A DNA stretch of 64,000 bases from Curvivirga sp965219885 (GTDB taxonomy: Bacteria; Pseudomonadota; Alphaproteobacteria; UBA8366; Aestuariispiraceae): assembly GCF_965219885.1 (NCBI RefSeq), contig NZ_CBDCOT010000009.1:868001-932000 (forward strand), in the 5' to 3' direction. Below are positions 33,353 through 41,719 of this stretch, piece after piece (position 1 is the first letter of the stretch; each line of letters begins with the position of its first letter). The translations under genes were made by a program, and so were the position numbers. Under the pieces are notes generated by a model that was not told the DNA's origin, searched no databases, and saw nothing but the letters and a program-made list of their open reading frames with translations.

Positions 33353-34135
33353 TTACATATCCAGATGTTTATCATTCACAGGGCGCATATTCAGGCCAGC
33401 TGCGGCCATATGCGCTTTGGCTTCGGCAATTGTATATTCCCCGAAATGGAAAATAGACGCGGCTAGAACCGCAGAGGCATGACCCAAAGTCACCCCTTCC
33501 ACCAGATGATCCAGATTACCCACACCACCAGACGCGATAATCGGCACAGAAACCGCATCAGCAATGGCGCGGTTCATTTCATTGTTAAAACCTGCTTTAG
33601 TACCATCACGATCCATGGAGGTCACAAGCAATTCACCTGCCCCTAAAGAAACCATGCGTTTTGCCCATTCAATGGCATCAATACCTGTCGGATTACGACC
33701 CCCATGAGTGAAGATTTCCCATTTACCCGGCGCAACCGTTTTTGCATCAATAGCCACCACGATACATTGGGAACCAAACTTTTCCGCCGCCACTTTCACA
33801 AAGTCCGGATTATGAACCGCTGCCGTATTGATGGAAACCTTATCCGCACCCGCCAATAACAATTTACGGATATCTTCCGGTTCTCGCACACCACCACCTA
33901 CGGTCAACGGCATAAAGATCGCCTCTGCCGTGCGGCTAATCACATCATACATGGTTTCGCGATTGTCAGAACTGGCCGTAATATCAAGGAAAGTTAATTC
34001 ATCCGCCCCAGCGGCATCGTATATCTTAGCCTGCTCTACCGGATCGCCTGCATCTTTCAAACCAACGAAATTCACGCCTTTTACAACGCGTCCGTCTTTC
34101 ACATCCAGACAAGGAATTACACGTGTTGTCAGCAT
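33353..34135 (-). CDS. hisF: imidazole glycerol phosphate synthase, cyclase subunit
   Basis: HisF is the (beta/alpha)8 cyclase that, with HisH supplying ammonia, makes imidazole glycerol phosphate. The 260-residue product begins TTRVIPCLDVKDGRVVKGVNF with the catalytic Asp in CLDVKDGR. It continues with LTVGGGVREPEDI, and the phosphate-binding segment reads LVTSMDRDGTKAGFN, with IIASGGVGNLDHL. It lies 4 bp after hisA and 9 bp before hisE. Confidence 0.97.
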   Translation of the reverse strand: MLTTRVIPCLDVKDGRVVKGVNFVGLKDAGDPVEQAKIYDAAGADELTFLDITASSDNRETMYDVISRTAEAIFMPLTVGGGVREPEDIRKLLLAGADKVSINTAAVHNPDFVKVAAEKFGSQCIVVAIDAKTVAPGKWEIFTHGGRNPTGIDAIEWAKRMVSLGAGELLVTSMDRDGTKAGFNNEMNRAIADAVSVPIIASGGVGNLDHLVEGVTLGHASAVLAASIFHFGEYTIAEAKAHMAAAGLNMRPVNDKHLDM

Positions 34136-34139
34136 TTCC

Positions 34140-34859
34140 TTAGTCCTTTAACAATTTCAAGGCAGATGCGATATCAATACGTCCGTCATAAAGCGCACGA
34201 CCGGAAATCACACCACTGATATTCCCTGCGGCTTTCAATGCAGATAAATCATCCAGATTAGACACACCACCAGAGGCAATGATCGGAATGCTCACATGAT
34301 TTGCCAATTTAGATGTTGCTTCTGTATTGGGTCCCTGCATCGCACCGTCACGTTCAATATCCGTATAGATAATTGCTGCAACGCCTGCATCTTCGAATTT
34401 CTTTGCAAGATCTAGGGCTGTGATCTCAGTCACCTCAGCCCAGCCTTCAACAGCTACAAAACCATCACGCGCATCGATCCCAACAGCCACCTTACCCGGT
34501 AACTCTTTACAGGCTTCAATCACCACGGAGGGATCTTTAATCGCCACTGTACCCAAAATAACACGGCTTAGACCGCGTTCTACCCAATCAACGGCCTGTG
34601 CCACAGAACGGATACCGCCACCCAATTGAACAGGCATGGAAGAAGCCTTTAAAATACCATCAACTGCATCTGCATTCACAGGCTTGCCTTCAAAGGCACC
34701 ATTGAGATCAACCACATGAAGCCATTCAGCCCCCTCATCTGCAAAAGCCTTGGCTTGGGCTGCCGGATCATCGTTGAAAACTGTGGCAACATCCATGTCA
34801 CCGCGCAACAAACGTACGCATTCGCCATCTTTTAAATCAATAGCCGGATATAAAATCAT
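34140..34859 (-). CDS. hisA: ProFAR isomerase
   Basis: HisA opens the ribose of ProFAR, the fourth step of histidine synthesis. The 239-residue barrel begins MILYPAIDLKDGECVRLLRGD with catalytic Asp8. LQLGGGIRS appears as VQLGGGIRSVAQAVDWVERG. The second catalytic Asp is in YTDIERDGAMQGPN, and IIASGGVSNLDDL completes the phosphate site. It lies between hisH (18 bp) and hisF (4 bp). Confidence 0.97.
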   Translation of the reverse strand: MILYPAIDLKDGECVRLLRGDMDVATVFNDDPAAQAKAFADEGAEWLHVVDLNGAFEGKPVNADAVDGILKASSMPVQLGGGIRSVAQAVDWVERGLSRVILGTVAIKDPSVVIEACKELPGKVAVGIDARDGFVAVEGWAEVTEITALDLAKKFEDAGVAAIIYTDIERDGAMQGPNTEATSKLANHVSIPIIASGGVSNLDDLSALKAAGNISGVISGRALYDGRIDIASALKLLKD

Positions 34860-34877
34860 CTTTCAGTTTCCTTACAA

Positions 34878-35510
34878 TTATGGCTTCCAGCCAAGAAAGT
34901 TCTTAATTAAGCGCAAACCAGTTTCCTGACTTTTTTCAGGATGGAATTGAGTTCCGACAATATTATCACGCCCGATCACGGCAGTAATCGTTTGGCCATA
35001 AGGTGTGGTTGCCAATAAATGATCCGCATTATCCGGCACATAATGATAGCTATGCACAAAATAGGCATAAGCCCCATGGTTCAGATCATCTAAAACCGGA
35101 TGACGGCTTTCATCCACACCATGCAATTCATTCCATCCCATATGCGGGATTTTCAAACTAGCGTCATCTGGCTCAATAGCCTTCACATGACCCGGGATCC
35201 AGTTCAACCCTTCAGTTCCACCAAATTCTTCGCCAATGGTTGCAAGCAATTGCATTCCCACACAAATTCCAAGGAAGGGTCGCCCAGCTTCGATCACTGT
35301 TTTTTGTAAAGCATCTTCCATACCTTCAACAGCACGTAAACCAGCACGACAATCTGCATAAGCCCCAACACCCGGTAACACTATATGATCTGCGGCTTCC
35401 ACCACTTTTGGATCCGAAGTCACAATCACTTTTTCATCGCTCATCCGTTCAAACGCTTTCGCCGCTGAACGAAGATTACCAGAGCCATAATCAATAATGG
35501 CAACAGTCAT
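34878..35510 (-). CDS. hisH: imidazole glycerol phosphate synthase, glutaminase subunit
   Basis: HisH is the class I glutamine amidotransferase that feeds ammonia to HisF. The 210-residue protein has IDYGSGNLRSAAKAFER at the start, the nucleophile in FLGICVGMQLL, and the catalytic His/Glu pair near the end in GTQFHPEKSQETGLRLI. YFVHSYHYVP is also conserved. All triad residues are present. It follows hisB by about 24 bp. Confidence 0.97.
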   Translation of the reverse strand: MTVAIIDYGSGNLRSAAKAFERMSDEKVIVTSDPKVVEAADHIVLPGVGAYADCRAGLRAVEGMEDALQKTVIEAGRPFLGICVGMQLLATIGEEFGGTEGLNWIPGHVKAIEPDDASLKIPHMGWNELHGVDESRHPVLDDLNHGAYAYFVHSYHYVPDNADHLLATTPYGQTITAVIGRDNIVGTQFHPEKSQETGLRLIKNFLGWKP

Positions 35511-35534
35511 TTATCTAATTTCCTTAAACTAATA

Positions 35535-36134
35535 TTATAAGGAACCGCCAAGGGTACCTTTGGTAGATGGAATTTCATCAGCTTTGCGCGGGTCAATTTC
35601 CCAAGCCATACGCAGGGCACGCGCTAATGCTTTATAGATACTTTCGATGATATGATGTTGGTTTTCGCCATAGATATTTTCAACATGCAAGGTTACACCC
35701 GCAGATTGACTAAATGCCGCAAACCACTCCTTGAACAATTCGGTGTCGAAATCCCCGATCTTGTCACGGGTAAATTTCACATTCCAGATCAAATAAGGAC
35801 GGTTAGAGAAATCCAGCGCCACACGGCTTAGTGTTTCATCCATTGGCACATAGCTGTGTCCATAGCGGGTCAATCCTTTGCGATCACCCAACGCTTTGCT
35901 CACGGCTTCACCGATCACATAACCTGTATCTTCAACGGTATGATGAAAATCGATATGTAAATCCCCTTGGGCCCGTAAATGCAAATCCATCAGGCTATGT
36001 CGGCTAAGCTGTTCCATCATATGATCAAAAAACCCGATGCCTGTTTCAACATCATAGGTTCCTTTGCCCTCTAGATTCACATTTGCGGAAATCCGGGTTT
36101 CATTTGTGTTACGCTCTACACTTGCCTGACGCAT
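35535..36134 (-). CDS. hisB: imidazoleglycerol-phosphate dehydratase
   Basis: HisB dehydrates imidazole glycerol phosphate. The product from ATG 36134 (199 residues, beginning MRQASVERNTNETRI) matches normal length. A longer upstream reading frame to 36278 would add 48 residues with no conserved content, so I reject it. Manganese-binding motifs are GFFDHMMEQLSRHS, DFHHTVEDTGY (HHxxE) and HHIIESIYKALARALR. It heads the operon hisB-hisH-hisA-hisF-hisE-HIT and is divergent from hslVU. Confidence 0.96.
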   Translation of the reverse strand: MRQASVERNTNETRISANVNLEGKGTYDVETGIGFFDHMMEQLSRHSLMDLHLRAQGDLHIDFHHTVEDTGYVIGEAVSKALGDRKGLTRYGHSYVPMDETLSRVALDFSNRPYLIWNVKFTRDKIGDFDTELFKEWFAAFSQSAGVTLHVENIYGENQHHIIESIYKALARALRMAWEIDPRKADEIPSTKGTLGGSL

Positions 36135-36410
36135 TAGTTTAAATCCTGAAATTAATTTTTTTACAAAATTCGTCTCCCGACAAATAATCTTTGTCGGGCA
36201 AGCTACAAATGCCCCTAAAATTCGCAAAAAACAAGGACATTCGATCATTTCAAGATGTTTTTTAACTTGTATATTCAAGTGATTAGATGGGGAAATTAAA
36301 GTTATTTCATCGATTAATGGATTGTTTTTCTATACAAAATCTAATCCATTCCCTGTTTTCCTAGCATTCAGGCATTGACCAAACGGGTAATCTGTCCCAT
36401 ATCCCATGAC

Positions 36411-36986
36411 ATGACTGATAATACTTATGATCCCGTATATAACGCCCATGGCGCCCCTGTATTTCACGGCACCACAATTTTATCCGTTCGCAAAGAAGGA
36501 AAAGTTGTTATCGCTGGTGATGGTCAGGTCAGCCTTGGAAATACCGTATTCAAACCAAATGCCAAAAAAGTACGCCCCATTGCAGGTGGCAAAGTGCTTG
36601 TTGGATTTGCCGGTGCAACGGCCGATGCCTTTACATTGGTGGAACGTTTGGAAGCTAAATTGGAACAATTTCCAAATCAATTGACCCGTGCCTGCGTAGA
36701 ATTAGCAAAAGATTGGCGGACAGATCGCTATCTTCGTAAATTAGAAGCCATGCTTGCAGTTGTGGATAAAGATGTATCCTTAATCGTATCCGGTACAGGT
36801 GATGTGATTGAACCTCATGATGGCATTATCGGTATTGGATCCGGTGGGCATTTTGCCTTATCTGCAGCCCGTGCCCTGATTGATGTAGACGGCTTGGATG
36901 CAGAAGAAATCGTGCGTAAGTCCATGCAGGTGGCTGGCGATATCTGTATCTACACAAATAATAATATCACCCTTGAAAGCTTATAA
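36411..36986 (+). CDS. hslV: ATP-dependent protease subunit HslV
   Basis: HslV is the peptidase ring of the HslVU (ClpYQ) protease. From ATG 36411 the product has 191 residues. A short N-terminal leader precedes the nucleophile Thr in HGTTILSVRKEGKV, so the leader must be processed. GDGQVSLGNTVFKPNAKKVR is the family segment, seen here as IAGDGQVSLGNTV, followed by FAGATADAFTLVERLE. A TTG at 36375 would add 12 residues and is less likely. It lies 11 bp before hslU. The 276-bp gap to hisB carries an 8-bp inverted repeat (36316-36323 and 36343-36350). Confidence 0.96.
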   Translation: MTDNTYDPVYNAHGAPVFHGTTILSVRKEGKVVIAGDGQVSLGNTVFKPNAKKVRPIAGGKVLVGFAGATADAFTLVERLEAKLEQFPNQLTRACVELAKDWRTDRYLRKLEAMLAVVDKDVSLIVSGTGDVIEPHDGIIGIGSGGHFALSAARALIDVDGLDAEEIVRKSMQVAGDICIYTNNNITLESL

Positions 36987-36997
36987 GAGAGTTTCAA

Positions 36998-38308
36998 ATG
37001 ACATCCTTTTCTCCAAGAGAGATCGTATCTGAACTGGACCGCTACATTGTAGGGCAAAATGATGCGAAACGTGCAGTGGCAATTGCCCTGCGTAACCGCT
37101 GGCGCCGTCAACAATTGACAGGTGACATGCGCGAAGAAGTCCTTCCTAAAAATATCCTAATGATTGGACCAACAGGTTGCGGTAAAACCGAAATCGCACG
37201 TCGTCTGGCAAAATTGGCTAATGCACCATTCATTAAAGTGGAAGCAACCAAATTTACCGAAGTTGGTTATGTGGGCCGTGATGTGGAACAAATCATCCGT
37301 GATATGGTGGAAGTTGCTATTACCATGGCCACAGAACAACAAAAAGCCTCTGTGAAAAACCGTGCGGAAGCCAACGCAGAGAACCGTGTGTTGGATGCAC
37401 TAGTAGGTGAGAATGCCACCGAAGCCACCCGTGACAGTTTCCGCAAGAAATTGCGTGATGGCTTGTTAGATGACAAAGAAATTGAAATCAGCGTGAAAGA
37501 TAACAGCACATTATCTATGCCATCCATGGATATCCCGGGCATGCCAGGCGCCTCTATGGGGATGATGAATTTGGGTGATCTTTTAGGTGACAGTTTTGGC
37601 GGTCGCAAACGCACCCGTAAACTAACTGTTGCTGAATCACATGAAATTCTAATCAGTGAAGAAGCTGACAAAATTGTCGATCATGACAAGATCACCGAAG
37701 AAGCTTTGGAAAATGTGCAACAAAACGGCATCGTTTTCATTGATGAGATTGACAAAATTACCATCCGTTCTGACCGTCAGGGCGGCGATGTATCCCGTGA
37801 AGGTGTACAACGTGACCTCTTACCATTAATCGAAGGCACGTCCGTCAGCACCAAACATGGTACCGTGAAGACAGATCATATCTTGTTTATTACATCCGGT
37901 GCTTTCCATCAGGCAAAACCATCTGATTTATTGGCAGAATTACAAGGTCGCTTGCCGATCCGTGTGAATCTGAACCCGCTTTCCGAAGAAGATTTCGACC
38001 GCATCTTACGCGAACCGGAAAACAGCCTGATCAAGCAATATATCGCTTTGATGGGTACGGAAGATGTGACATTGGATTTCAAAGACGATGCCATCAAACG
38101 TGTTGCGGAATTGGCTGCGGAAATCAATCAGACCGTGGAAAATATTGGCGCCCGTCGCCTGCATACGGTTCTGGAACGCTTGCTTGAAGAAATCAGCTTC
38201 ACCGCCACAGATCGTTCCGGTGAAACCATTGAAATTACGTCTGAAATGGTCACCGAACGTGTTGCTGAACTGGCCCAAGATACAGATTTAAGTAAATTTA
38301 TCCTCTAA
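36998..38308 (+). CDS. hslU: ATPase subunit HslU
   Basis: HslU unfolds substrates and feeds them to HslV. The 436-residue protein starts SFSPREIVSELDRYIVGQNDAKRAVAIALRNRWRR, of which DRYIVGQNDAKRAVAIALRN is contiguous. The Walker A is MIGPTGCGKTEIARRLA. Walker B is in IVFIDEIDKI. VSREGVQRDLLPLIEG is followed by the sensor-2 region GARRLHTVLE. The C-terminal DLSKFIL is the tail that docks into HslV. It is typical in length. A terminator follows 25 bp after the stop. Confidence 0.98.
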   Translation: MTSFSPREIVSELDRYIVGQNDAKRAVAIALRNRWRRQQLTGDMREEVLPKNILMIGPTGCGKTEIARRLAKLANAPFIKVEATKFTEVGYVGRDVEQIIRDMVEVAITMATEQQKASVKNRAEANAENRVLDALVGENATEATRDSFRKKLRDGLLDDKEIEISVKDNSTLSMPSMDIPGMPGASMGMMNLGDLLGDSFGGRKRTRKLTVAESHEILISEEADKIVDHDKITEEALENVQQNGIVFIDEIDKITIRSDRQGGDVSREGVQRDLLPLIEGTSVSTKHGTVKTDHILFITSGAFHQAKPSDLLAELQGRLPIRVNLNPLSEEDFDRILREPENSLIKQYIALMGTEDVTLDFKDDAIKRVAELAAEINQTVENIGARRLHTVLERLLEEISFTATDRSGETIEITSEMVTERVAELAQDTDLSKFIL

Positions 38309-38332
38309 GGATATTTTATAAATCATAAAGAT

Positions 38333-38360
38333 AAAAGCCGCTCATAACTGGGCGGCTTTT
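38333..38360 (+). terminator. intrinsic terminator after hslU
   Basis: The stem AAAAGCCGC (38333-38341) with GCGGCTTTT (38352-38360) is followed by T residues. The right arm lies inside the end of the convergent minus-strand lipoprotein gene. Confidence 0.8.
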
Positions 38361-39250
38361 TGTGTTCTTTGAGCAAAATGATCTGTCAAAAATGGTGTTG
38401 TAGGATCAAGGGTAACCTCTAGAATATTTCTAATATATAAATCTGCACCCCAGTGCTTCGAATCTAGTTCACTTTCCATGTCCAACAAAACCGTTGAGCC
38501 TGTATATTTGTCTATAAGCAGATATCCAGAGAGATTAACATCATAAGATGTATCTTTATTCTCTTCACTAGTGACTTGTGTTATCCCCTCAAATTCTAGT
38601 TTGATACTAGGTCGAGAGTTCCATATTGTTTCTCCAGCAATTATTGCAGCCAGAACTGTTTTTTCAGCGGCCTCTTTATCTCCCAGATAAATTTCAGTTT
38701 CCCCTTTTTTAAGTTCATTTTCCCCCATAGGAATGGTCAAAATATTAAACAGCGTCCACAAACCTCGTTGAGCAATTTGTAATGCCTTACCTTCTTTATT
38801 TTTGTCTTTGTCTATAAGTGCAAAATCAATAATTTGTCCCAAATTGTTTTTACTACAGCTAATCAGTGTTGCCTTAACCGGATTGATATCATTGTCAGGC
38901 CAAGCCGTTGTATGTTGTAAATTACGCCAAAAAGCCATCTGCATCTTTGAATTTGATTCAAAGTCATAGATTTTTTCATGCATAACGCCATGGCTAGATT
39001 TTGAGTCTAGTTTACCCCTTAAATTAAACACTTCTCGCAAACGAGGGGTATGTACATATGTAGACCAGATAACATCTGCATTCTTGTAACTTCGAAACTT
39101 CTGCTTAAAAGATGTTGAAATTTCAGATAATTCCCCATGATATTCTGTAGAGTTAAAATGTTTTGAAACATCCATTACATTAAGACTGCTACTGGCGTGA
39201 CTACATGCGACTAAAAAAATCGATACGGTTAAAACAAGAATTTTGTACAT
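38342..39250 (-). CDS. putative lipoprotein, function unknown
   Basis: The 302-residue product begins with a hydrophobic stretch ending in FLVACSHASSS, a lipobox with modified Cys16, so it is likely an envelope lipoprotein. The mature part has long beta-strand-like segments (AVIRSCSKNNLGQ-like region, DVNLSGYLLIDKYTGSTVLL near the end) but no recognised domain. It lies 21 bp after an HTH regulator on the same strand, suggesting shared transcription. Its 3' end runs into the hslU terminator. Confidence 0.6.
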   Translation of the reverse strand: MYKILVLTVSIFLVACSHASSSLNVMDVSKHFNSTEYHGELSEISTSFKQKFRSYKNADVIWSTYVHTPRLREVFNLRGKLDSKSSHGVMHEKIYDFESNSKMQMAFWRNLQHTTAWPDNDINPVKATLISCSKNNLGQIIDFALIDKDKNKEGKALQIAQRGLWTLFNILTIPMGENELKKGETEIYLGDKEAAEKTVLAAIIAGETIWNSRPSIKLEFEGITQVTSEENKDTSYDVNLSGYLLIDKYTGSTVLLDMESELDSKHWGADLYIRNILEVTLDPTTPFLTDHFAQRTQKAAQL

Positions 39251-39271
39251 AATTCCCCCACAACAATTAAC

Positions 39272-39628
39272 TTACTTTGAATTTTCAACTATTTCTAAAA
39301 GCTTTTCAATCTCTTCCTCATTGAGTTTATTAACTTTTTTAGAAAGTAAATTAGCAAGGCGAGTTGCTTCGGGTGAAAGGCCGCTTGTGTCTATGGTAAC
39401 TTTTGGATGAGACACATCAGCAAGGCGTTGGAGTTCTTCGGCATCATCCCAGATAATCCCGAAATAGGCACATATCTGATGGATCAATACTGTGGTTGGC
39501 TTACCACGATGGCCATGTTCCAGCGCTGATAAATAAGGTGGAGATAATTGAAGAGCCTTCGCCATTTCTTTTGCCGTTATGCCACGTTCCTTACGCAGAT
39601 CTCTTAGTTTTTGCCCAAATGGTGTCAT
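39272..39628 (-). CDS. XRE-family helix-turn-helix regulator
   Basis: The 118-residue protein has a lambda-repressor-like HTH at residues 5-60. It reads FGQKLRDLRKERGITAKEM, then ALQLSPPYLSALEHGHRGKP as the recognition helix and turn. A short C-terminal region (residues 80-118) is acidic and lysine-rich with EEEIEKLLEIVENSK. It has no ligand domain. It precedes a lipoprotein gene on the same strand and is divergent from a periplasmic binding protein gene. Target sites are not evident. Confidence 0.85.
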   Translation of the reverse strand: MTPFGQKLRDLRKERGITAKEMAKALQLSPPYLSALEHGHRGKPTTVLIHQICAYFGIIWDDAEELQRLADVSHPKVTIDTSGLSPEATRLANLLSKKVNKLNEEEIEKLLEIVENSK

Positions 39629-39687
39629 AAATTACTTTTACTTTTATTAGGATTTTATTATACCCCTAGTAATGGGGTGGTTTTACA

Positions 39688-40380
39688 ATGTCTTTAATGC
39701 ATAAAACATCTATTATTTTGATCTTTATCTTTGGCTTTCATCATATTGCCAGTGCAAATGACTATTGTCCAAAAAAAGTTGGGGCCATGTCAGAAGCCAT
39801 CGCCCATGAAGAGATCACTTCAATATATACAAATATATTCAACGAATTAGAATGTGAAATTACAATCGTTAAAGTGCCTGGACAACGGATAATCAAACTT
39901 TTAAACACAGGTAAACTTGACGGCGATTTACTCAGATTTCCTGTTGTTGAGGAAAAATATCAATTTGATTTCATACGTTCAAACCCACCTGTTTTAAAAG
40001 ACTTGGTAAAAGGTGTCTTTAAATTCCCTGGCTCAAAGGTAAACAATCAAATCCCAAAAGGGGTTGTTCTAGGGTCTGTCTGGCAAGAGAAATATGCAGA
40101 TGCGCATAGAGATGAAGATATGGCTAAGGTTATTCTATATTATAGCTATGACGAAATATTAAAGGCTTATCAAAATCAGGAAATCAACGCGTTTTTATCG
40201 GAACAGCCGTTAGTTGATCATGCCTTTAATATTGGACAGATTGATATAAAACCCGAATTACATAAAGCCATTCATACAGATAATATCCATCTATATCTAC
40301 GTGCCGAATATGCAGATTTTATGAGAGATTTTGGCAAGATAATTACCAAGAAAAATCCATTTGCTGATAATTCATTGTAA
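39688..40380 (+). CDS. periplasmic substrate-binding protein (SBP family 3-like)
   Basis: The 230-residue product has a signal peptide (MSLMHKTSIILIFIFGFHHIASA) followed by a two-lobed binding-protein fold. VGAMSEAIAHEEITSIYTNI is lobe 1, with KLLNTGKLDGDLLRFPVVEE as the typical linker region. DEILKAYQNQEINAFLSEQPL is lobe 2, where an L(N)TGxxDG pattern and a later AFL substrate contact are the recognisable parts. No ABC permease or ATPase is adjacent, so it may serve another role such as a sensor partner. It is convergent with smr, 4 bp away. Confidence 0.7.
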   Translation: MSLMHKTSIILIFIFGFHHIASANDYCPKKVGAMSEAIAHEEITSIYTNIFNELECEITIVKVPGQRIIKLLNTGKLDGDLLRFPVVEEKYQFDFIRSNPPVLKDLVKGVFKFPGSKVNNQIPKGVVLGSVWQEKYADAHRDEDMAKVILYYSYDEILKAYQNQEINAFLSEQPLVDHAFNIGQIDIKPELHKAIHTDNIHLYLRAEYADFMRDFGKIITKKNPFADNSL

Positions 40381-40383
40381 CTT

Positions 40384-41028
40384 TCAATAGTCCCGCTTAC
40401 GTTTTAGCAGAACATAAAGTGCACCTTTGCCGCCATCTTCAATCTGGGCAAAGCTAAAAGACAAGATCTTATCGCGCAAAGGCGCATCATTTAACCAGCG
40501 CGGAACCGATTGCTTTATCGCCCCCATATTTTTTTCCCCTTTGCCTGTCACCACCAATATACAACGATGACCTGCGGCATAAGAGGATTGAACAAAATTG
40601 CTCAAACGGATATGGGCTTGTTCCAAACCATATCCATGTAAATCAACTTTGGCATCAATCAACATCTTACCGCGTTTTAGGCGTTGGGCGGTGCGCTTAT
40701 CCACCCCCGGGCTATCCCCATGTTCCAACATCCCCAAGACATTCAGTTTTAACTGCGATTTGGAGGGCGGATGTGTCACCTTTTGTACCACATCAGGTTT
40801 ATGATTTTTGCGATGTACATGAACAGGCTTTTTAGAATGTTTTTTTGATTCAAAAACATCTTCATGACTGGATAAAAACCCTTCTAGATGCTGACTATAG
40901 AGATATTCCCGTCCCTCTAGCGGTTTTGCGGTTTTAGACACAATATCCCAAAGACCATCTTTATGTGTTTTGGCCTTATGAGTATCTGTCACCTTACCAG
41001 CATCAGAAGATTTCTTTTTACGCGTCAT
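40384..41028 (-). CDS. Smr-domain protein
   Basis: The product (about 214 residues from ATG 41028) has a low-complexity charged N-terminus of about 110 residues. A C-terminal Smr domain follows: KVDLHGYGLEQAHIRLSNFV with the LDLHG-type motif, HRCILVVTGKG as the HGKG-type loop, and PRWLNDAPLRDKILSFSFAQI with a glycine-rich end (DGGKGALYVLLKRK). Smr proteins are nucleases or structural partners in nucleic-acid rescue pathways; the target is not evident. It overlaps the lutC stop by 11 bp and is probably coupled to the lut operon. Confidence 0.85.
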   Translation of the reverse strand: MTRKKKSSDAGKVTDTHKAKTHKDGLWDIVSKTAKPLEGREYLYSQHLEGFLSSHEDVFESKKHSKKPVHVHRKNHKPDVVQKVTHPPSKSQLKLNVLGMLEHGDSPGVDKRTAQRLKRGKMLIDAKVDLHGYGLEQAHIRLSNFVQSSYAAGHRCILVVTGKGEKNMGAIKQSVPRWLNDAPLRDKILSFSFAQIEDGGKGALYVLLKRKRDY

Positions 41029-41719
41029 CAGCAACCATTAAAATATGAAGTGCATGTGGACCATGGGCCCCTAACAGGATTGTTTGTTCAATATCCCCTG
41101 TTCGGGATGGACCTGTAATCATATTAACGGTGCGTGGCAAGAATTCTTCGCCTTTATCCGCCTGTTGTTTGCGAATACGCGCCCACGCTTCCTCATAAGC
41201 CCCGACAATATCGCTTTCGCGTAAAACGACCATATGGGTTTCAGGTAAGAAATTAAGTGTGGTTGGACCTTTTGGCCCTGAATGTAAAACCAAGGTGCCT
41301 GTTTCAGCAATACCTGCAAAACTGACAGCCAGACTTACCAGATCATCACCACCACTTGCCCCTTCTAATAAGGAAACATGTCCTGCATTTTCTGACCATG
41401 GCAGATTGGTCAATCTTTCATCACCAGATAATTTTATACGCGCAGGTAAGTTCTTTTGGGCAAGATAATCCGATACAGCGGCTGGAATATCCTGATCAGA
41501 TTTCAAACGCACCACGGATGCTTGAACATTTTCCGCCATTTGCTGAAATAGATCTACTTGTTCAGCTTTTTCCAACTGGCTGCGTTTTGGAATAAGACCT
41601 GCAGGATGTTCAGTGAGGCGTTTTTCAACAGCTTTTGGATCGGATTTAACACCACCGCGTTCTTTTGATCGGCGAATAGAGGCAAAAATTTGATTTCGGG
41701 CTTCCATATTCTTTTCCAT
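41018..41719 (-). CDS. lutC: lactate utilisation protein LutC
   Basis: LutC is one subunit of the LutABC L-lactate oxidation complex. The 233-residue protein starts MEKNMEARNQIFASIRR, and the LutC/YkgG domain includes VSLAVSFAGIAETGTLVLHSGPKGPTTLNFLPETHMVV (core IAETGTLVLHSGPKGP). The C-terminus is TGPSRTGDIEQTILLGAHGP, the family signature. An alternative start at the internal Met5 is possible. Its ATG overlaps the lutB stop by one base (TAATG), so translation is coupled. Confidence 0.95.
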   Translation of the reverse strand: MEKNMEARNQIFASIRRSKERGGVKSDPKAVEKRLTEHPAGLIPKRSQLEKAEQVDLFQQMAENVQASVVRLKSDQDIPAAVSDYLAQKNLPARIKLSGDERLTNLPWSENAGHVSLLEGASGGDDLVSLAVSFAGIAETGTLVLHSGPKGPTTLNFLPETHMVVLRESDIVGAYEEAWARIRKQQADKGEEFLPRTVNMITGPSRTGDIEQTILLGAHGPHALHILMVADDA

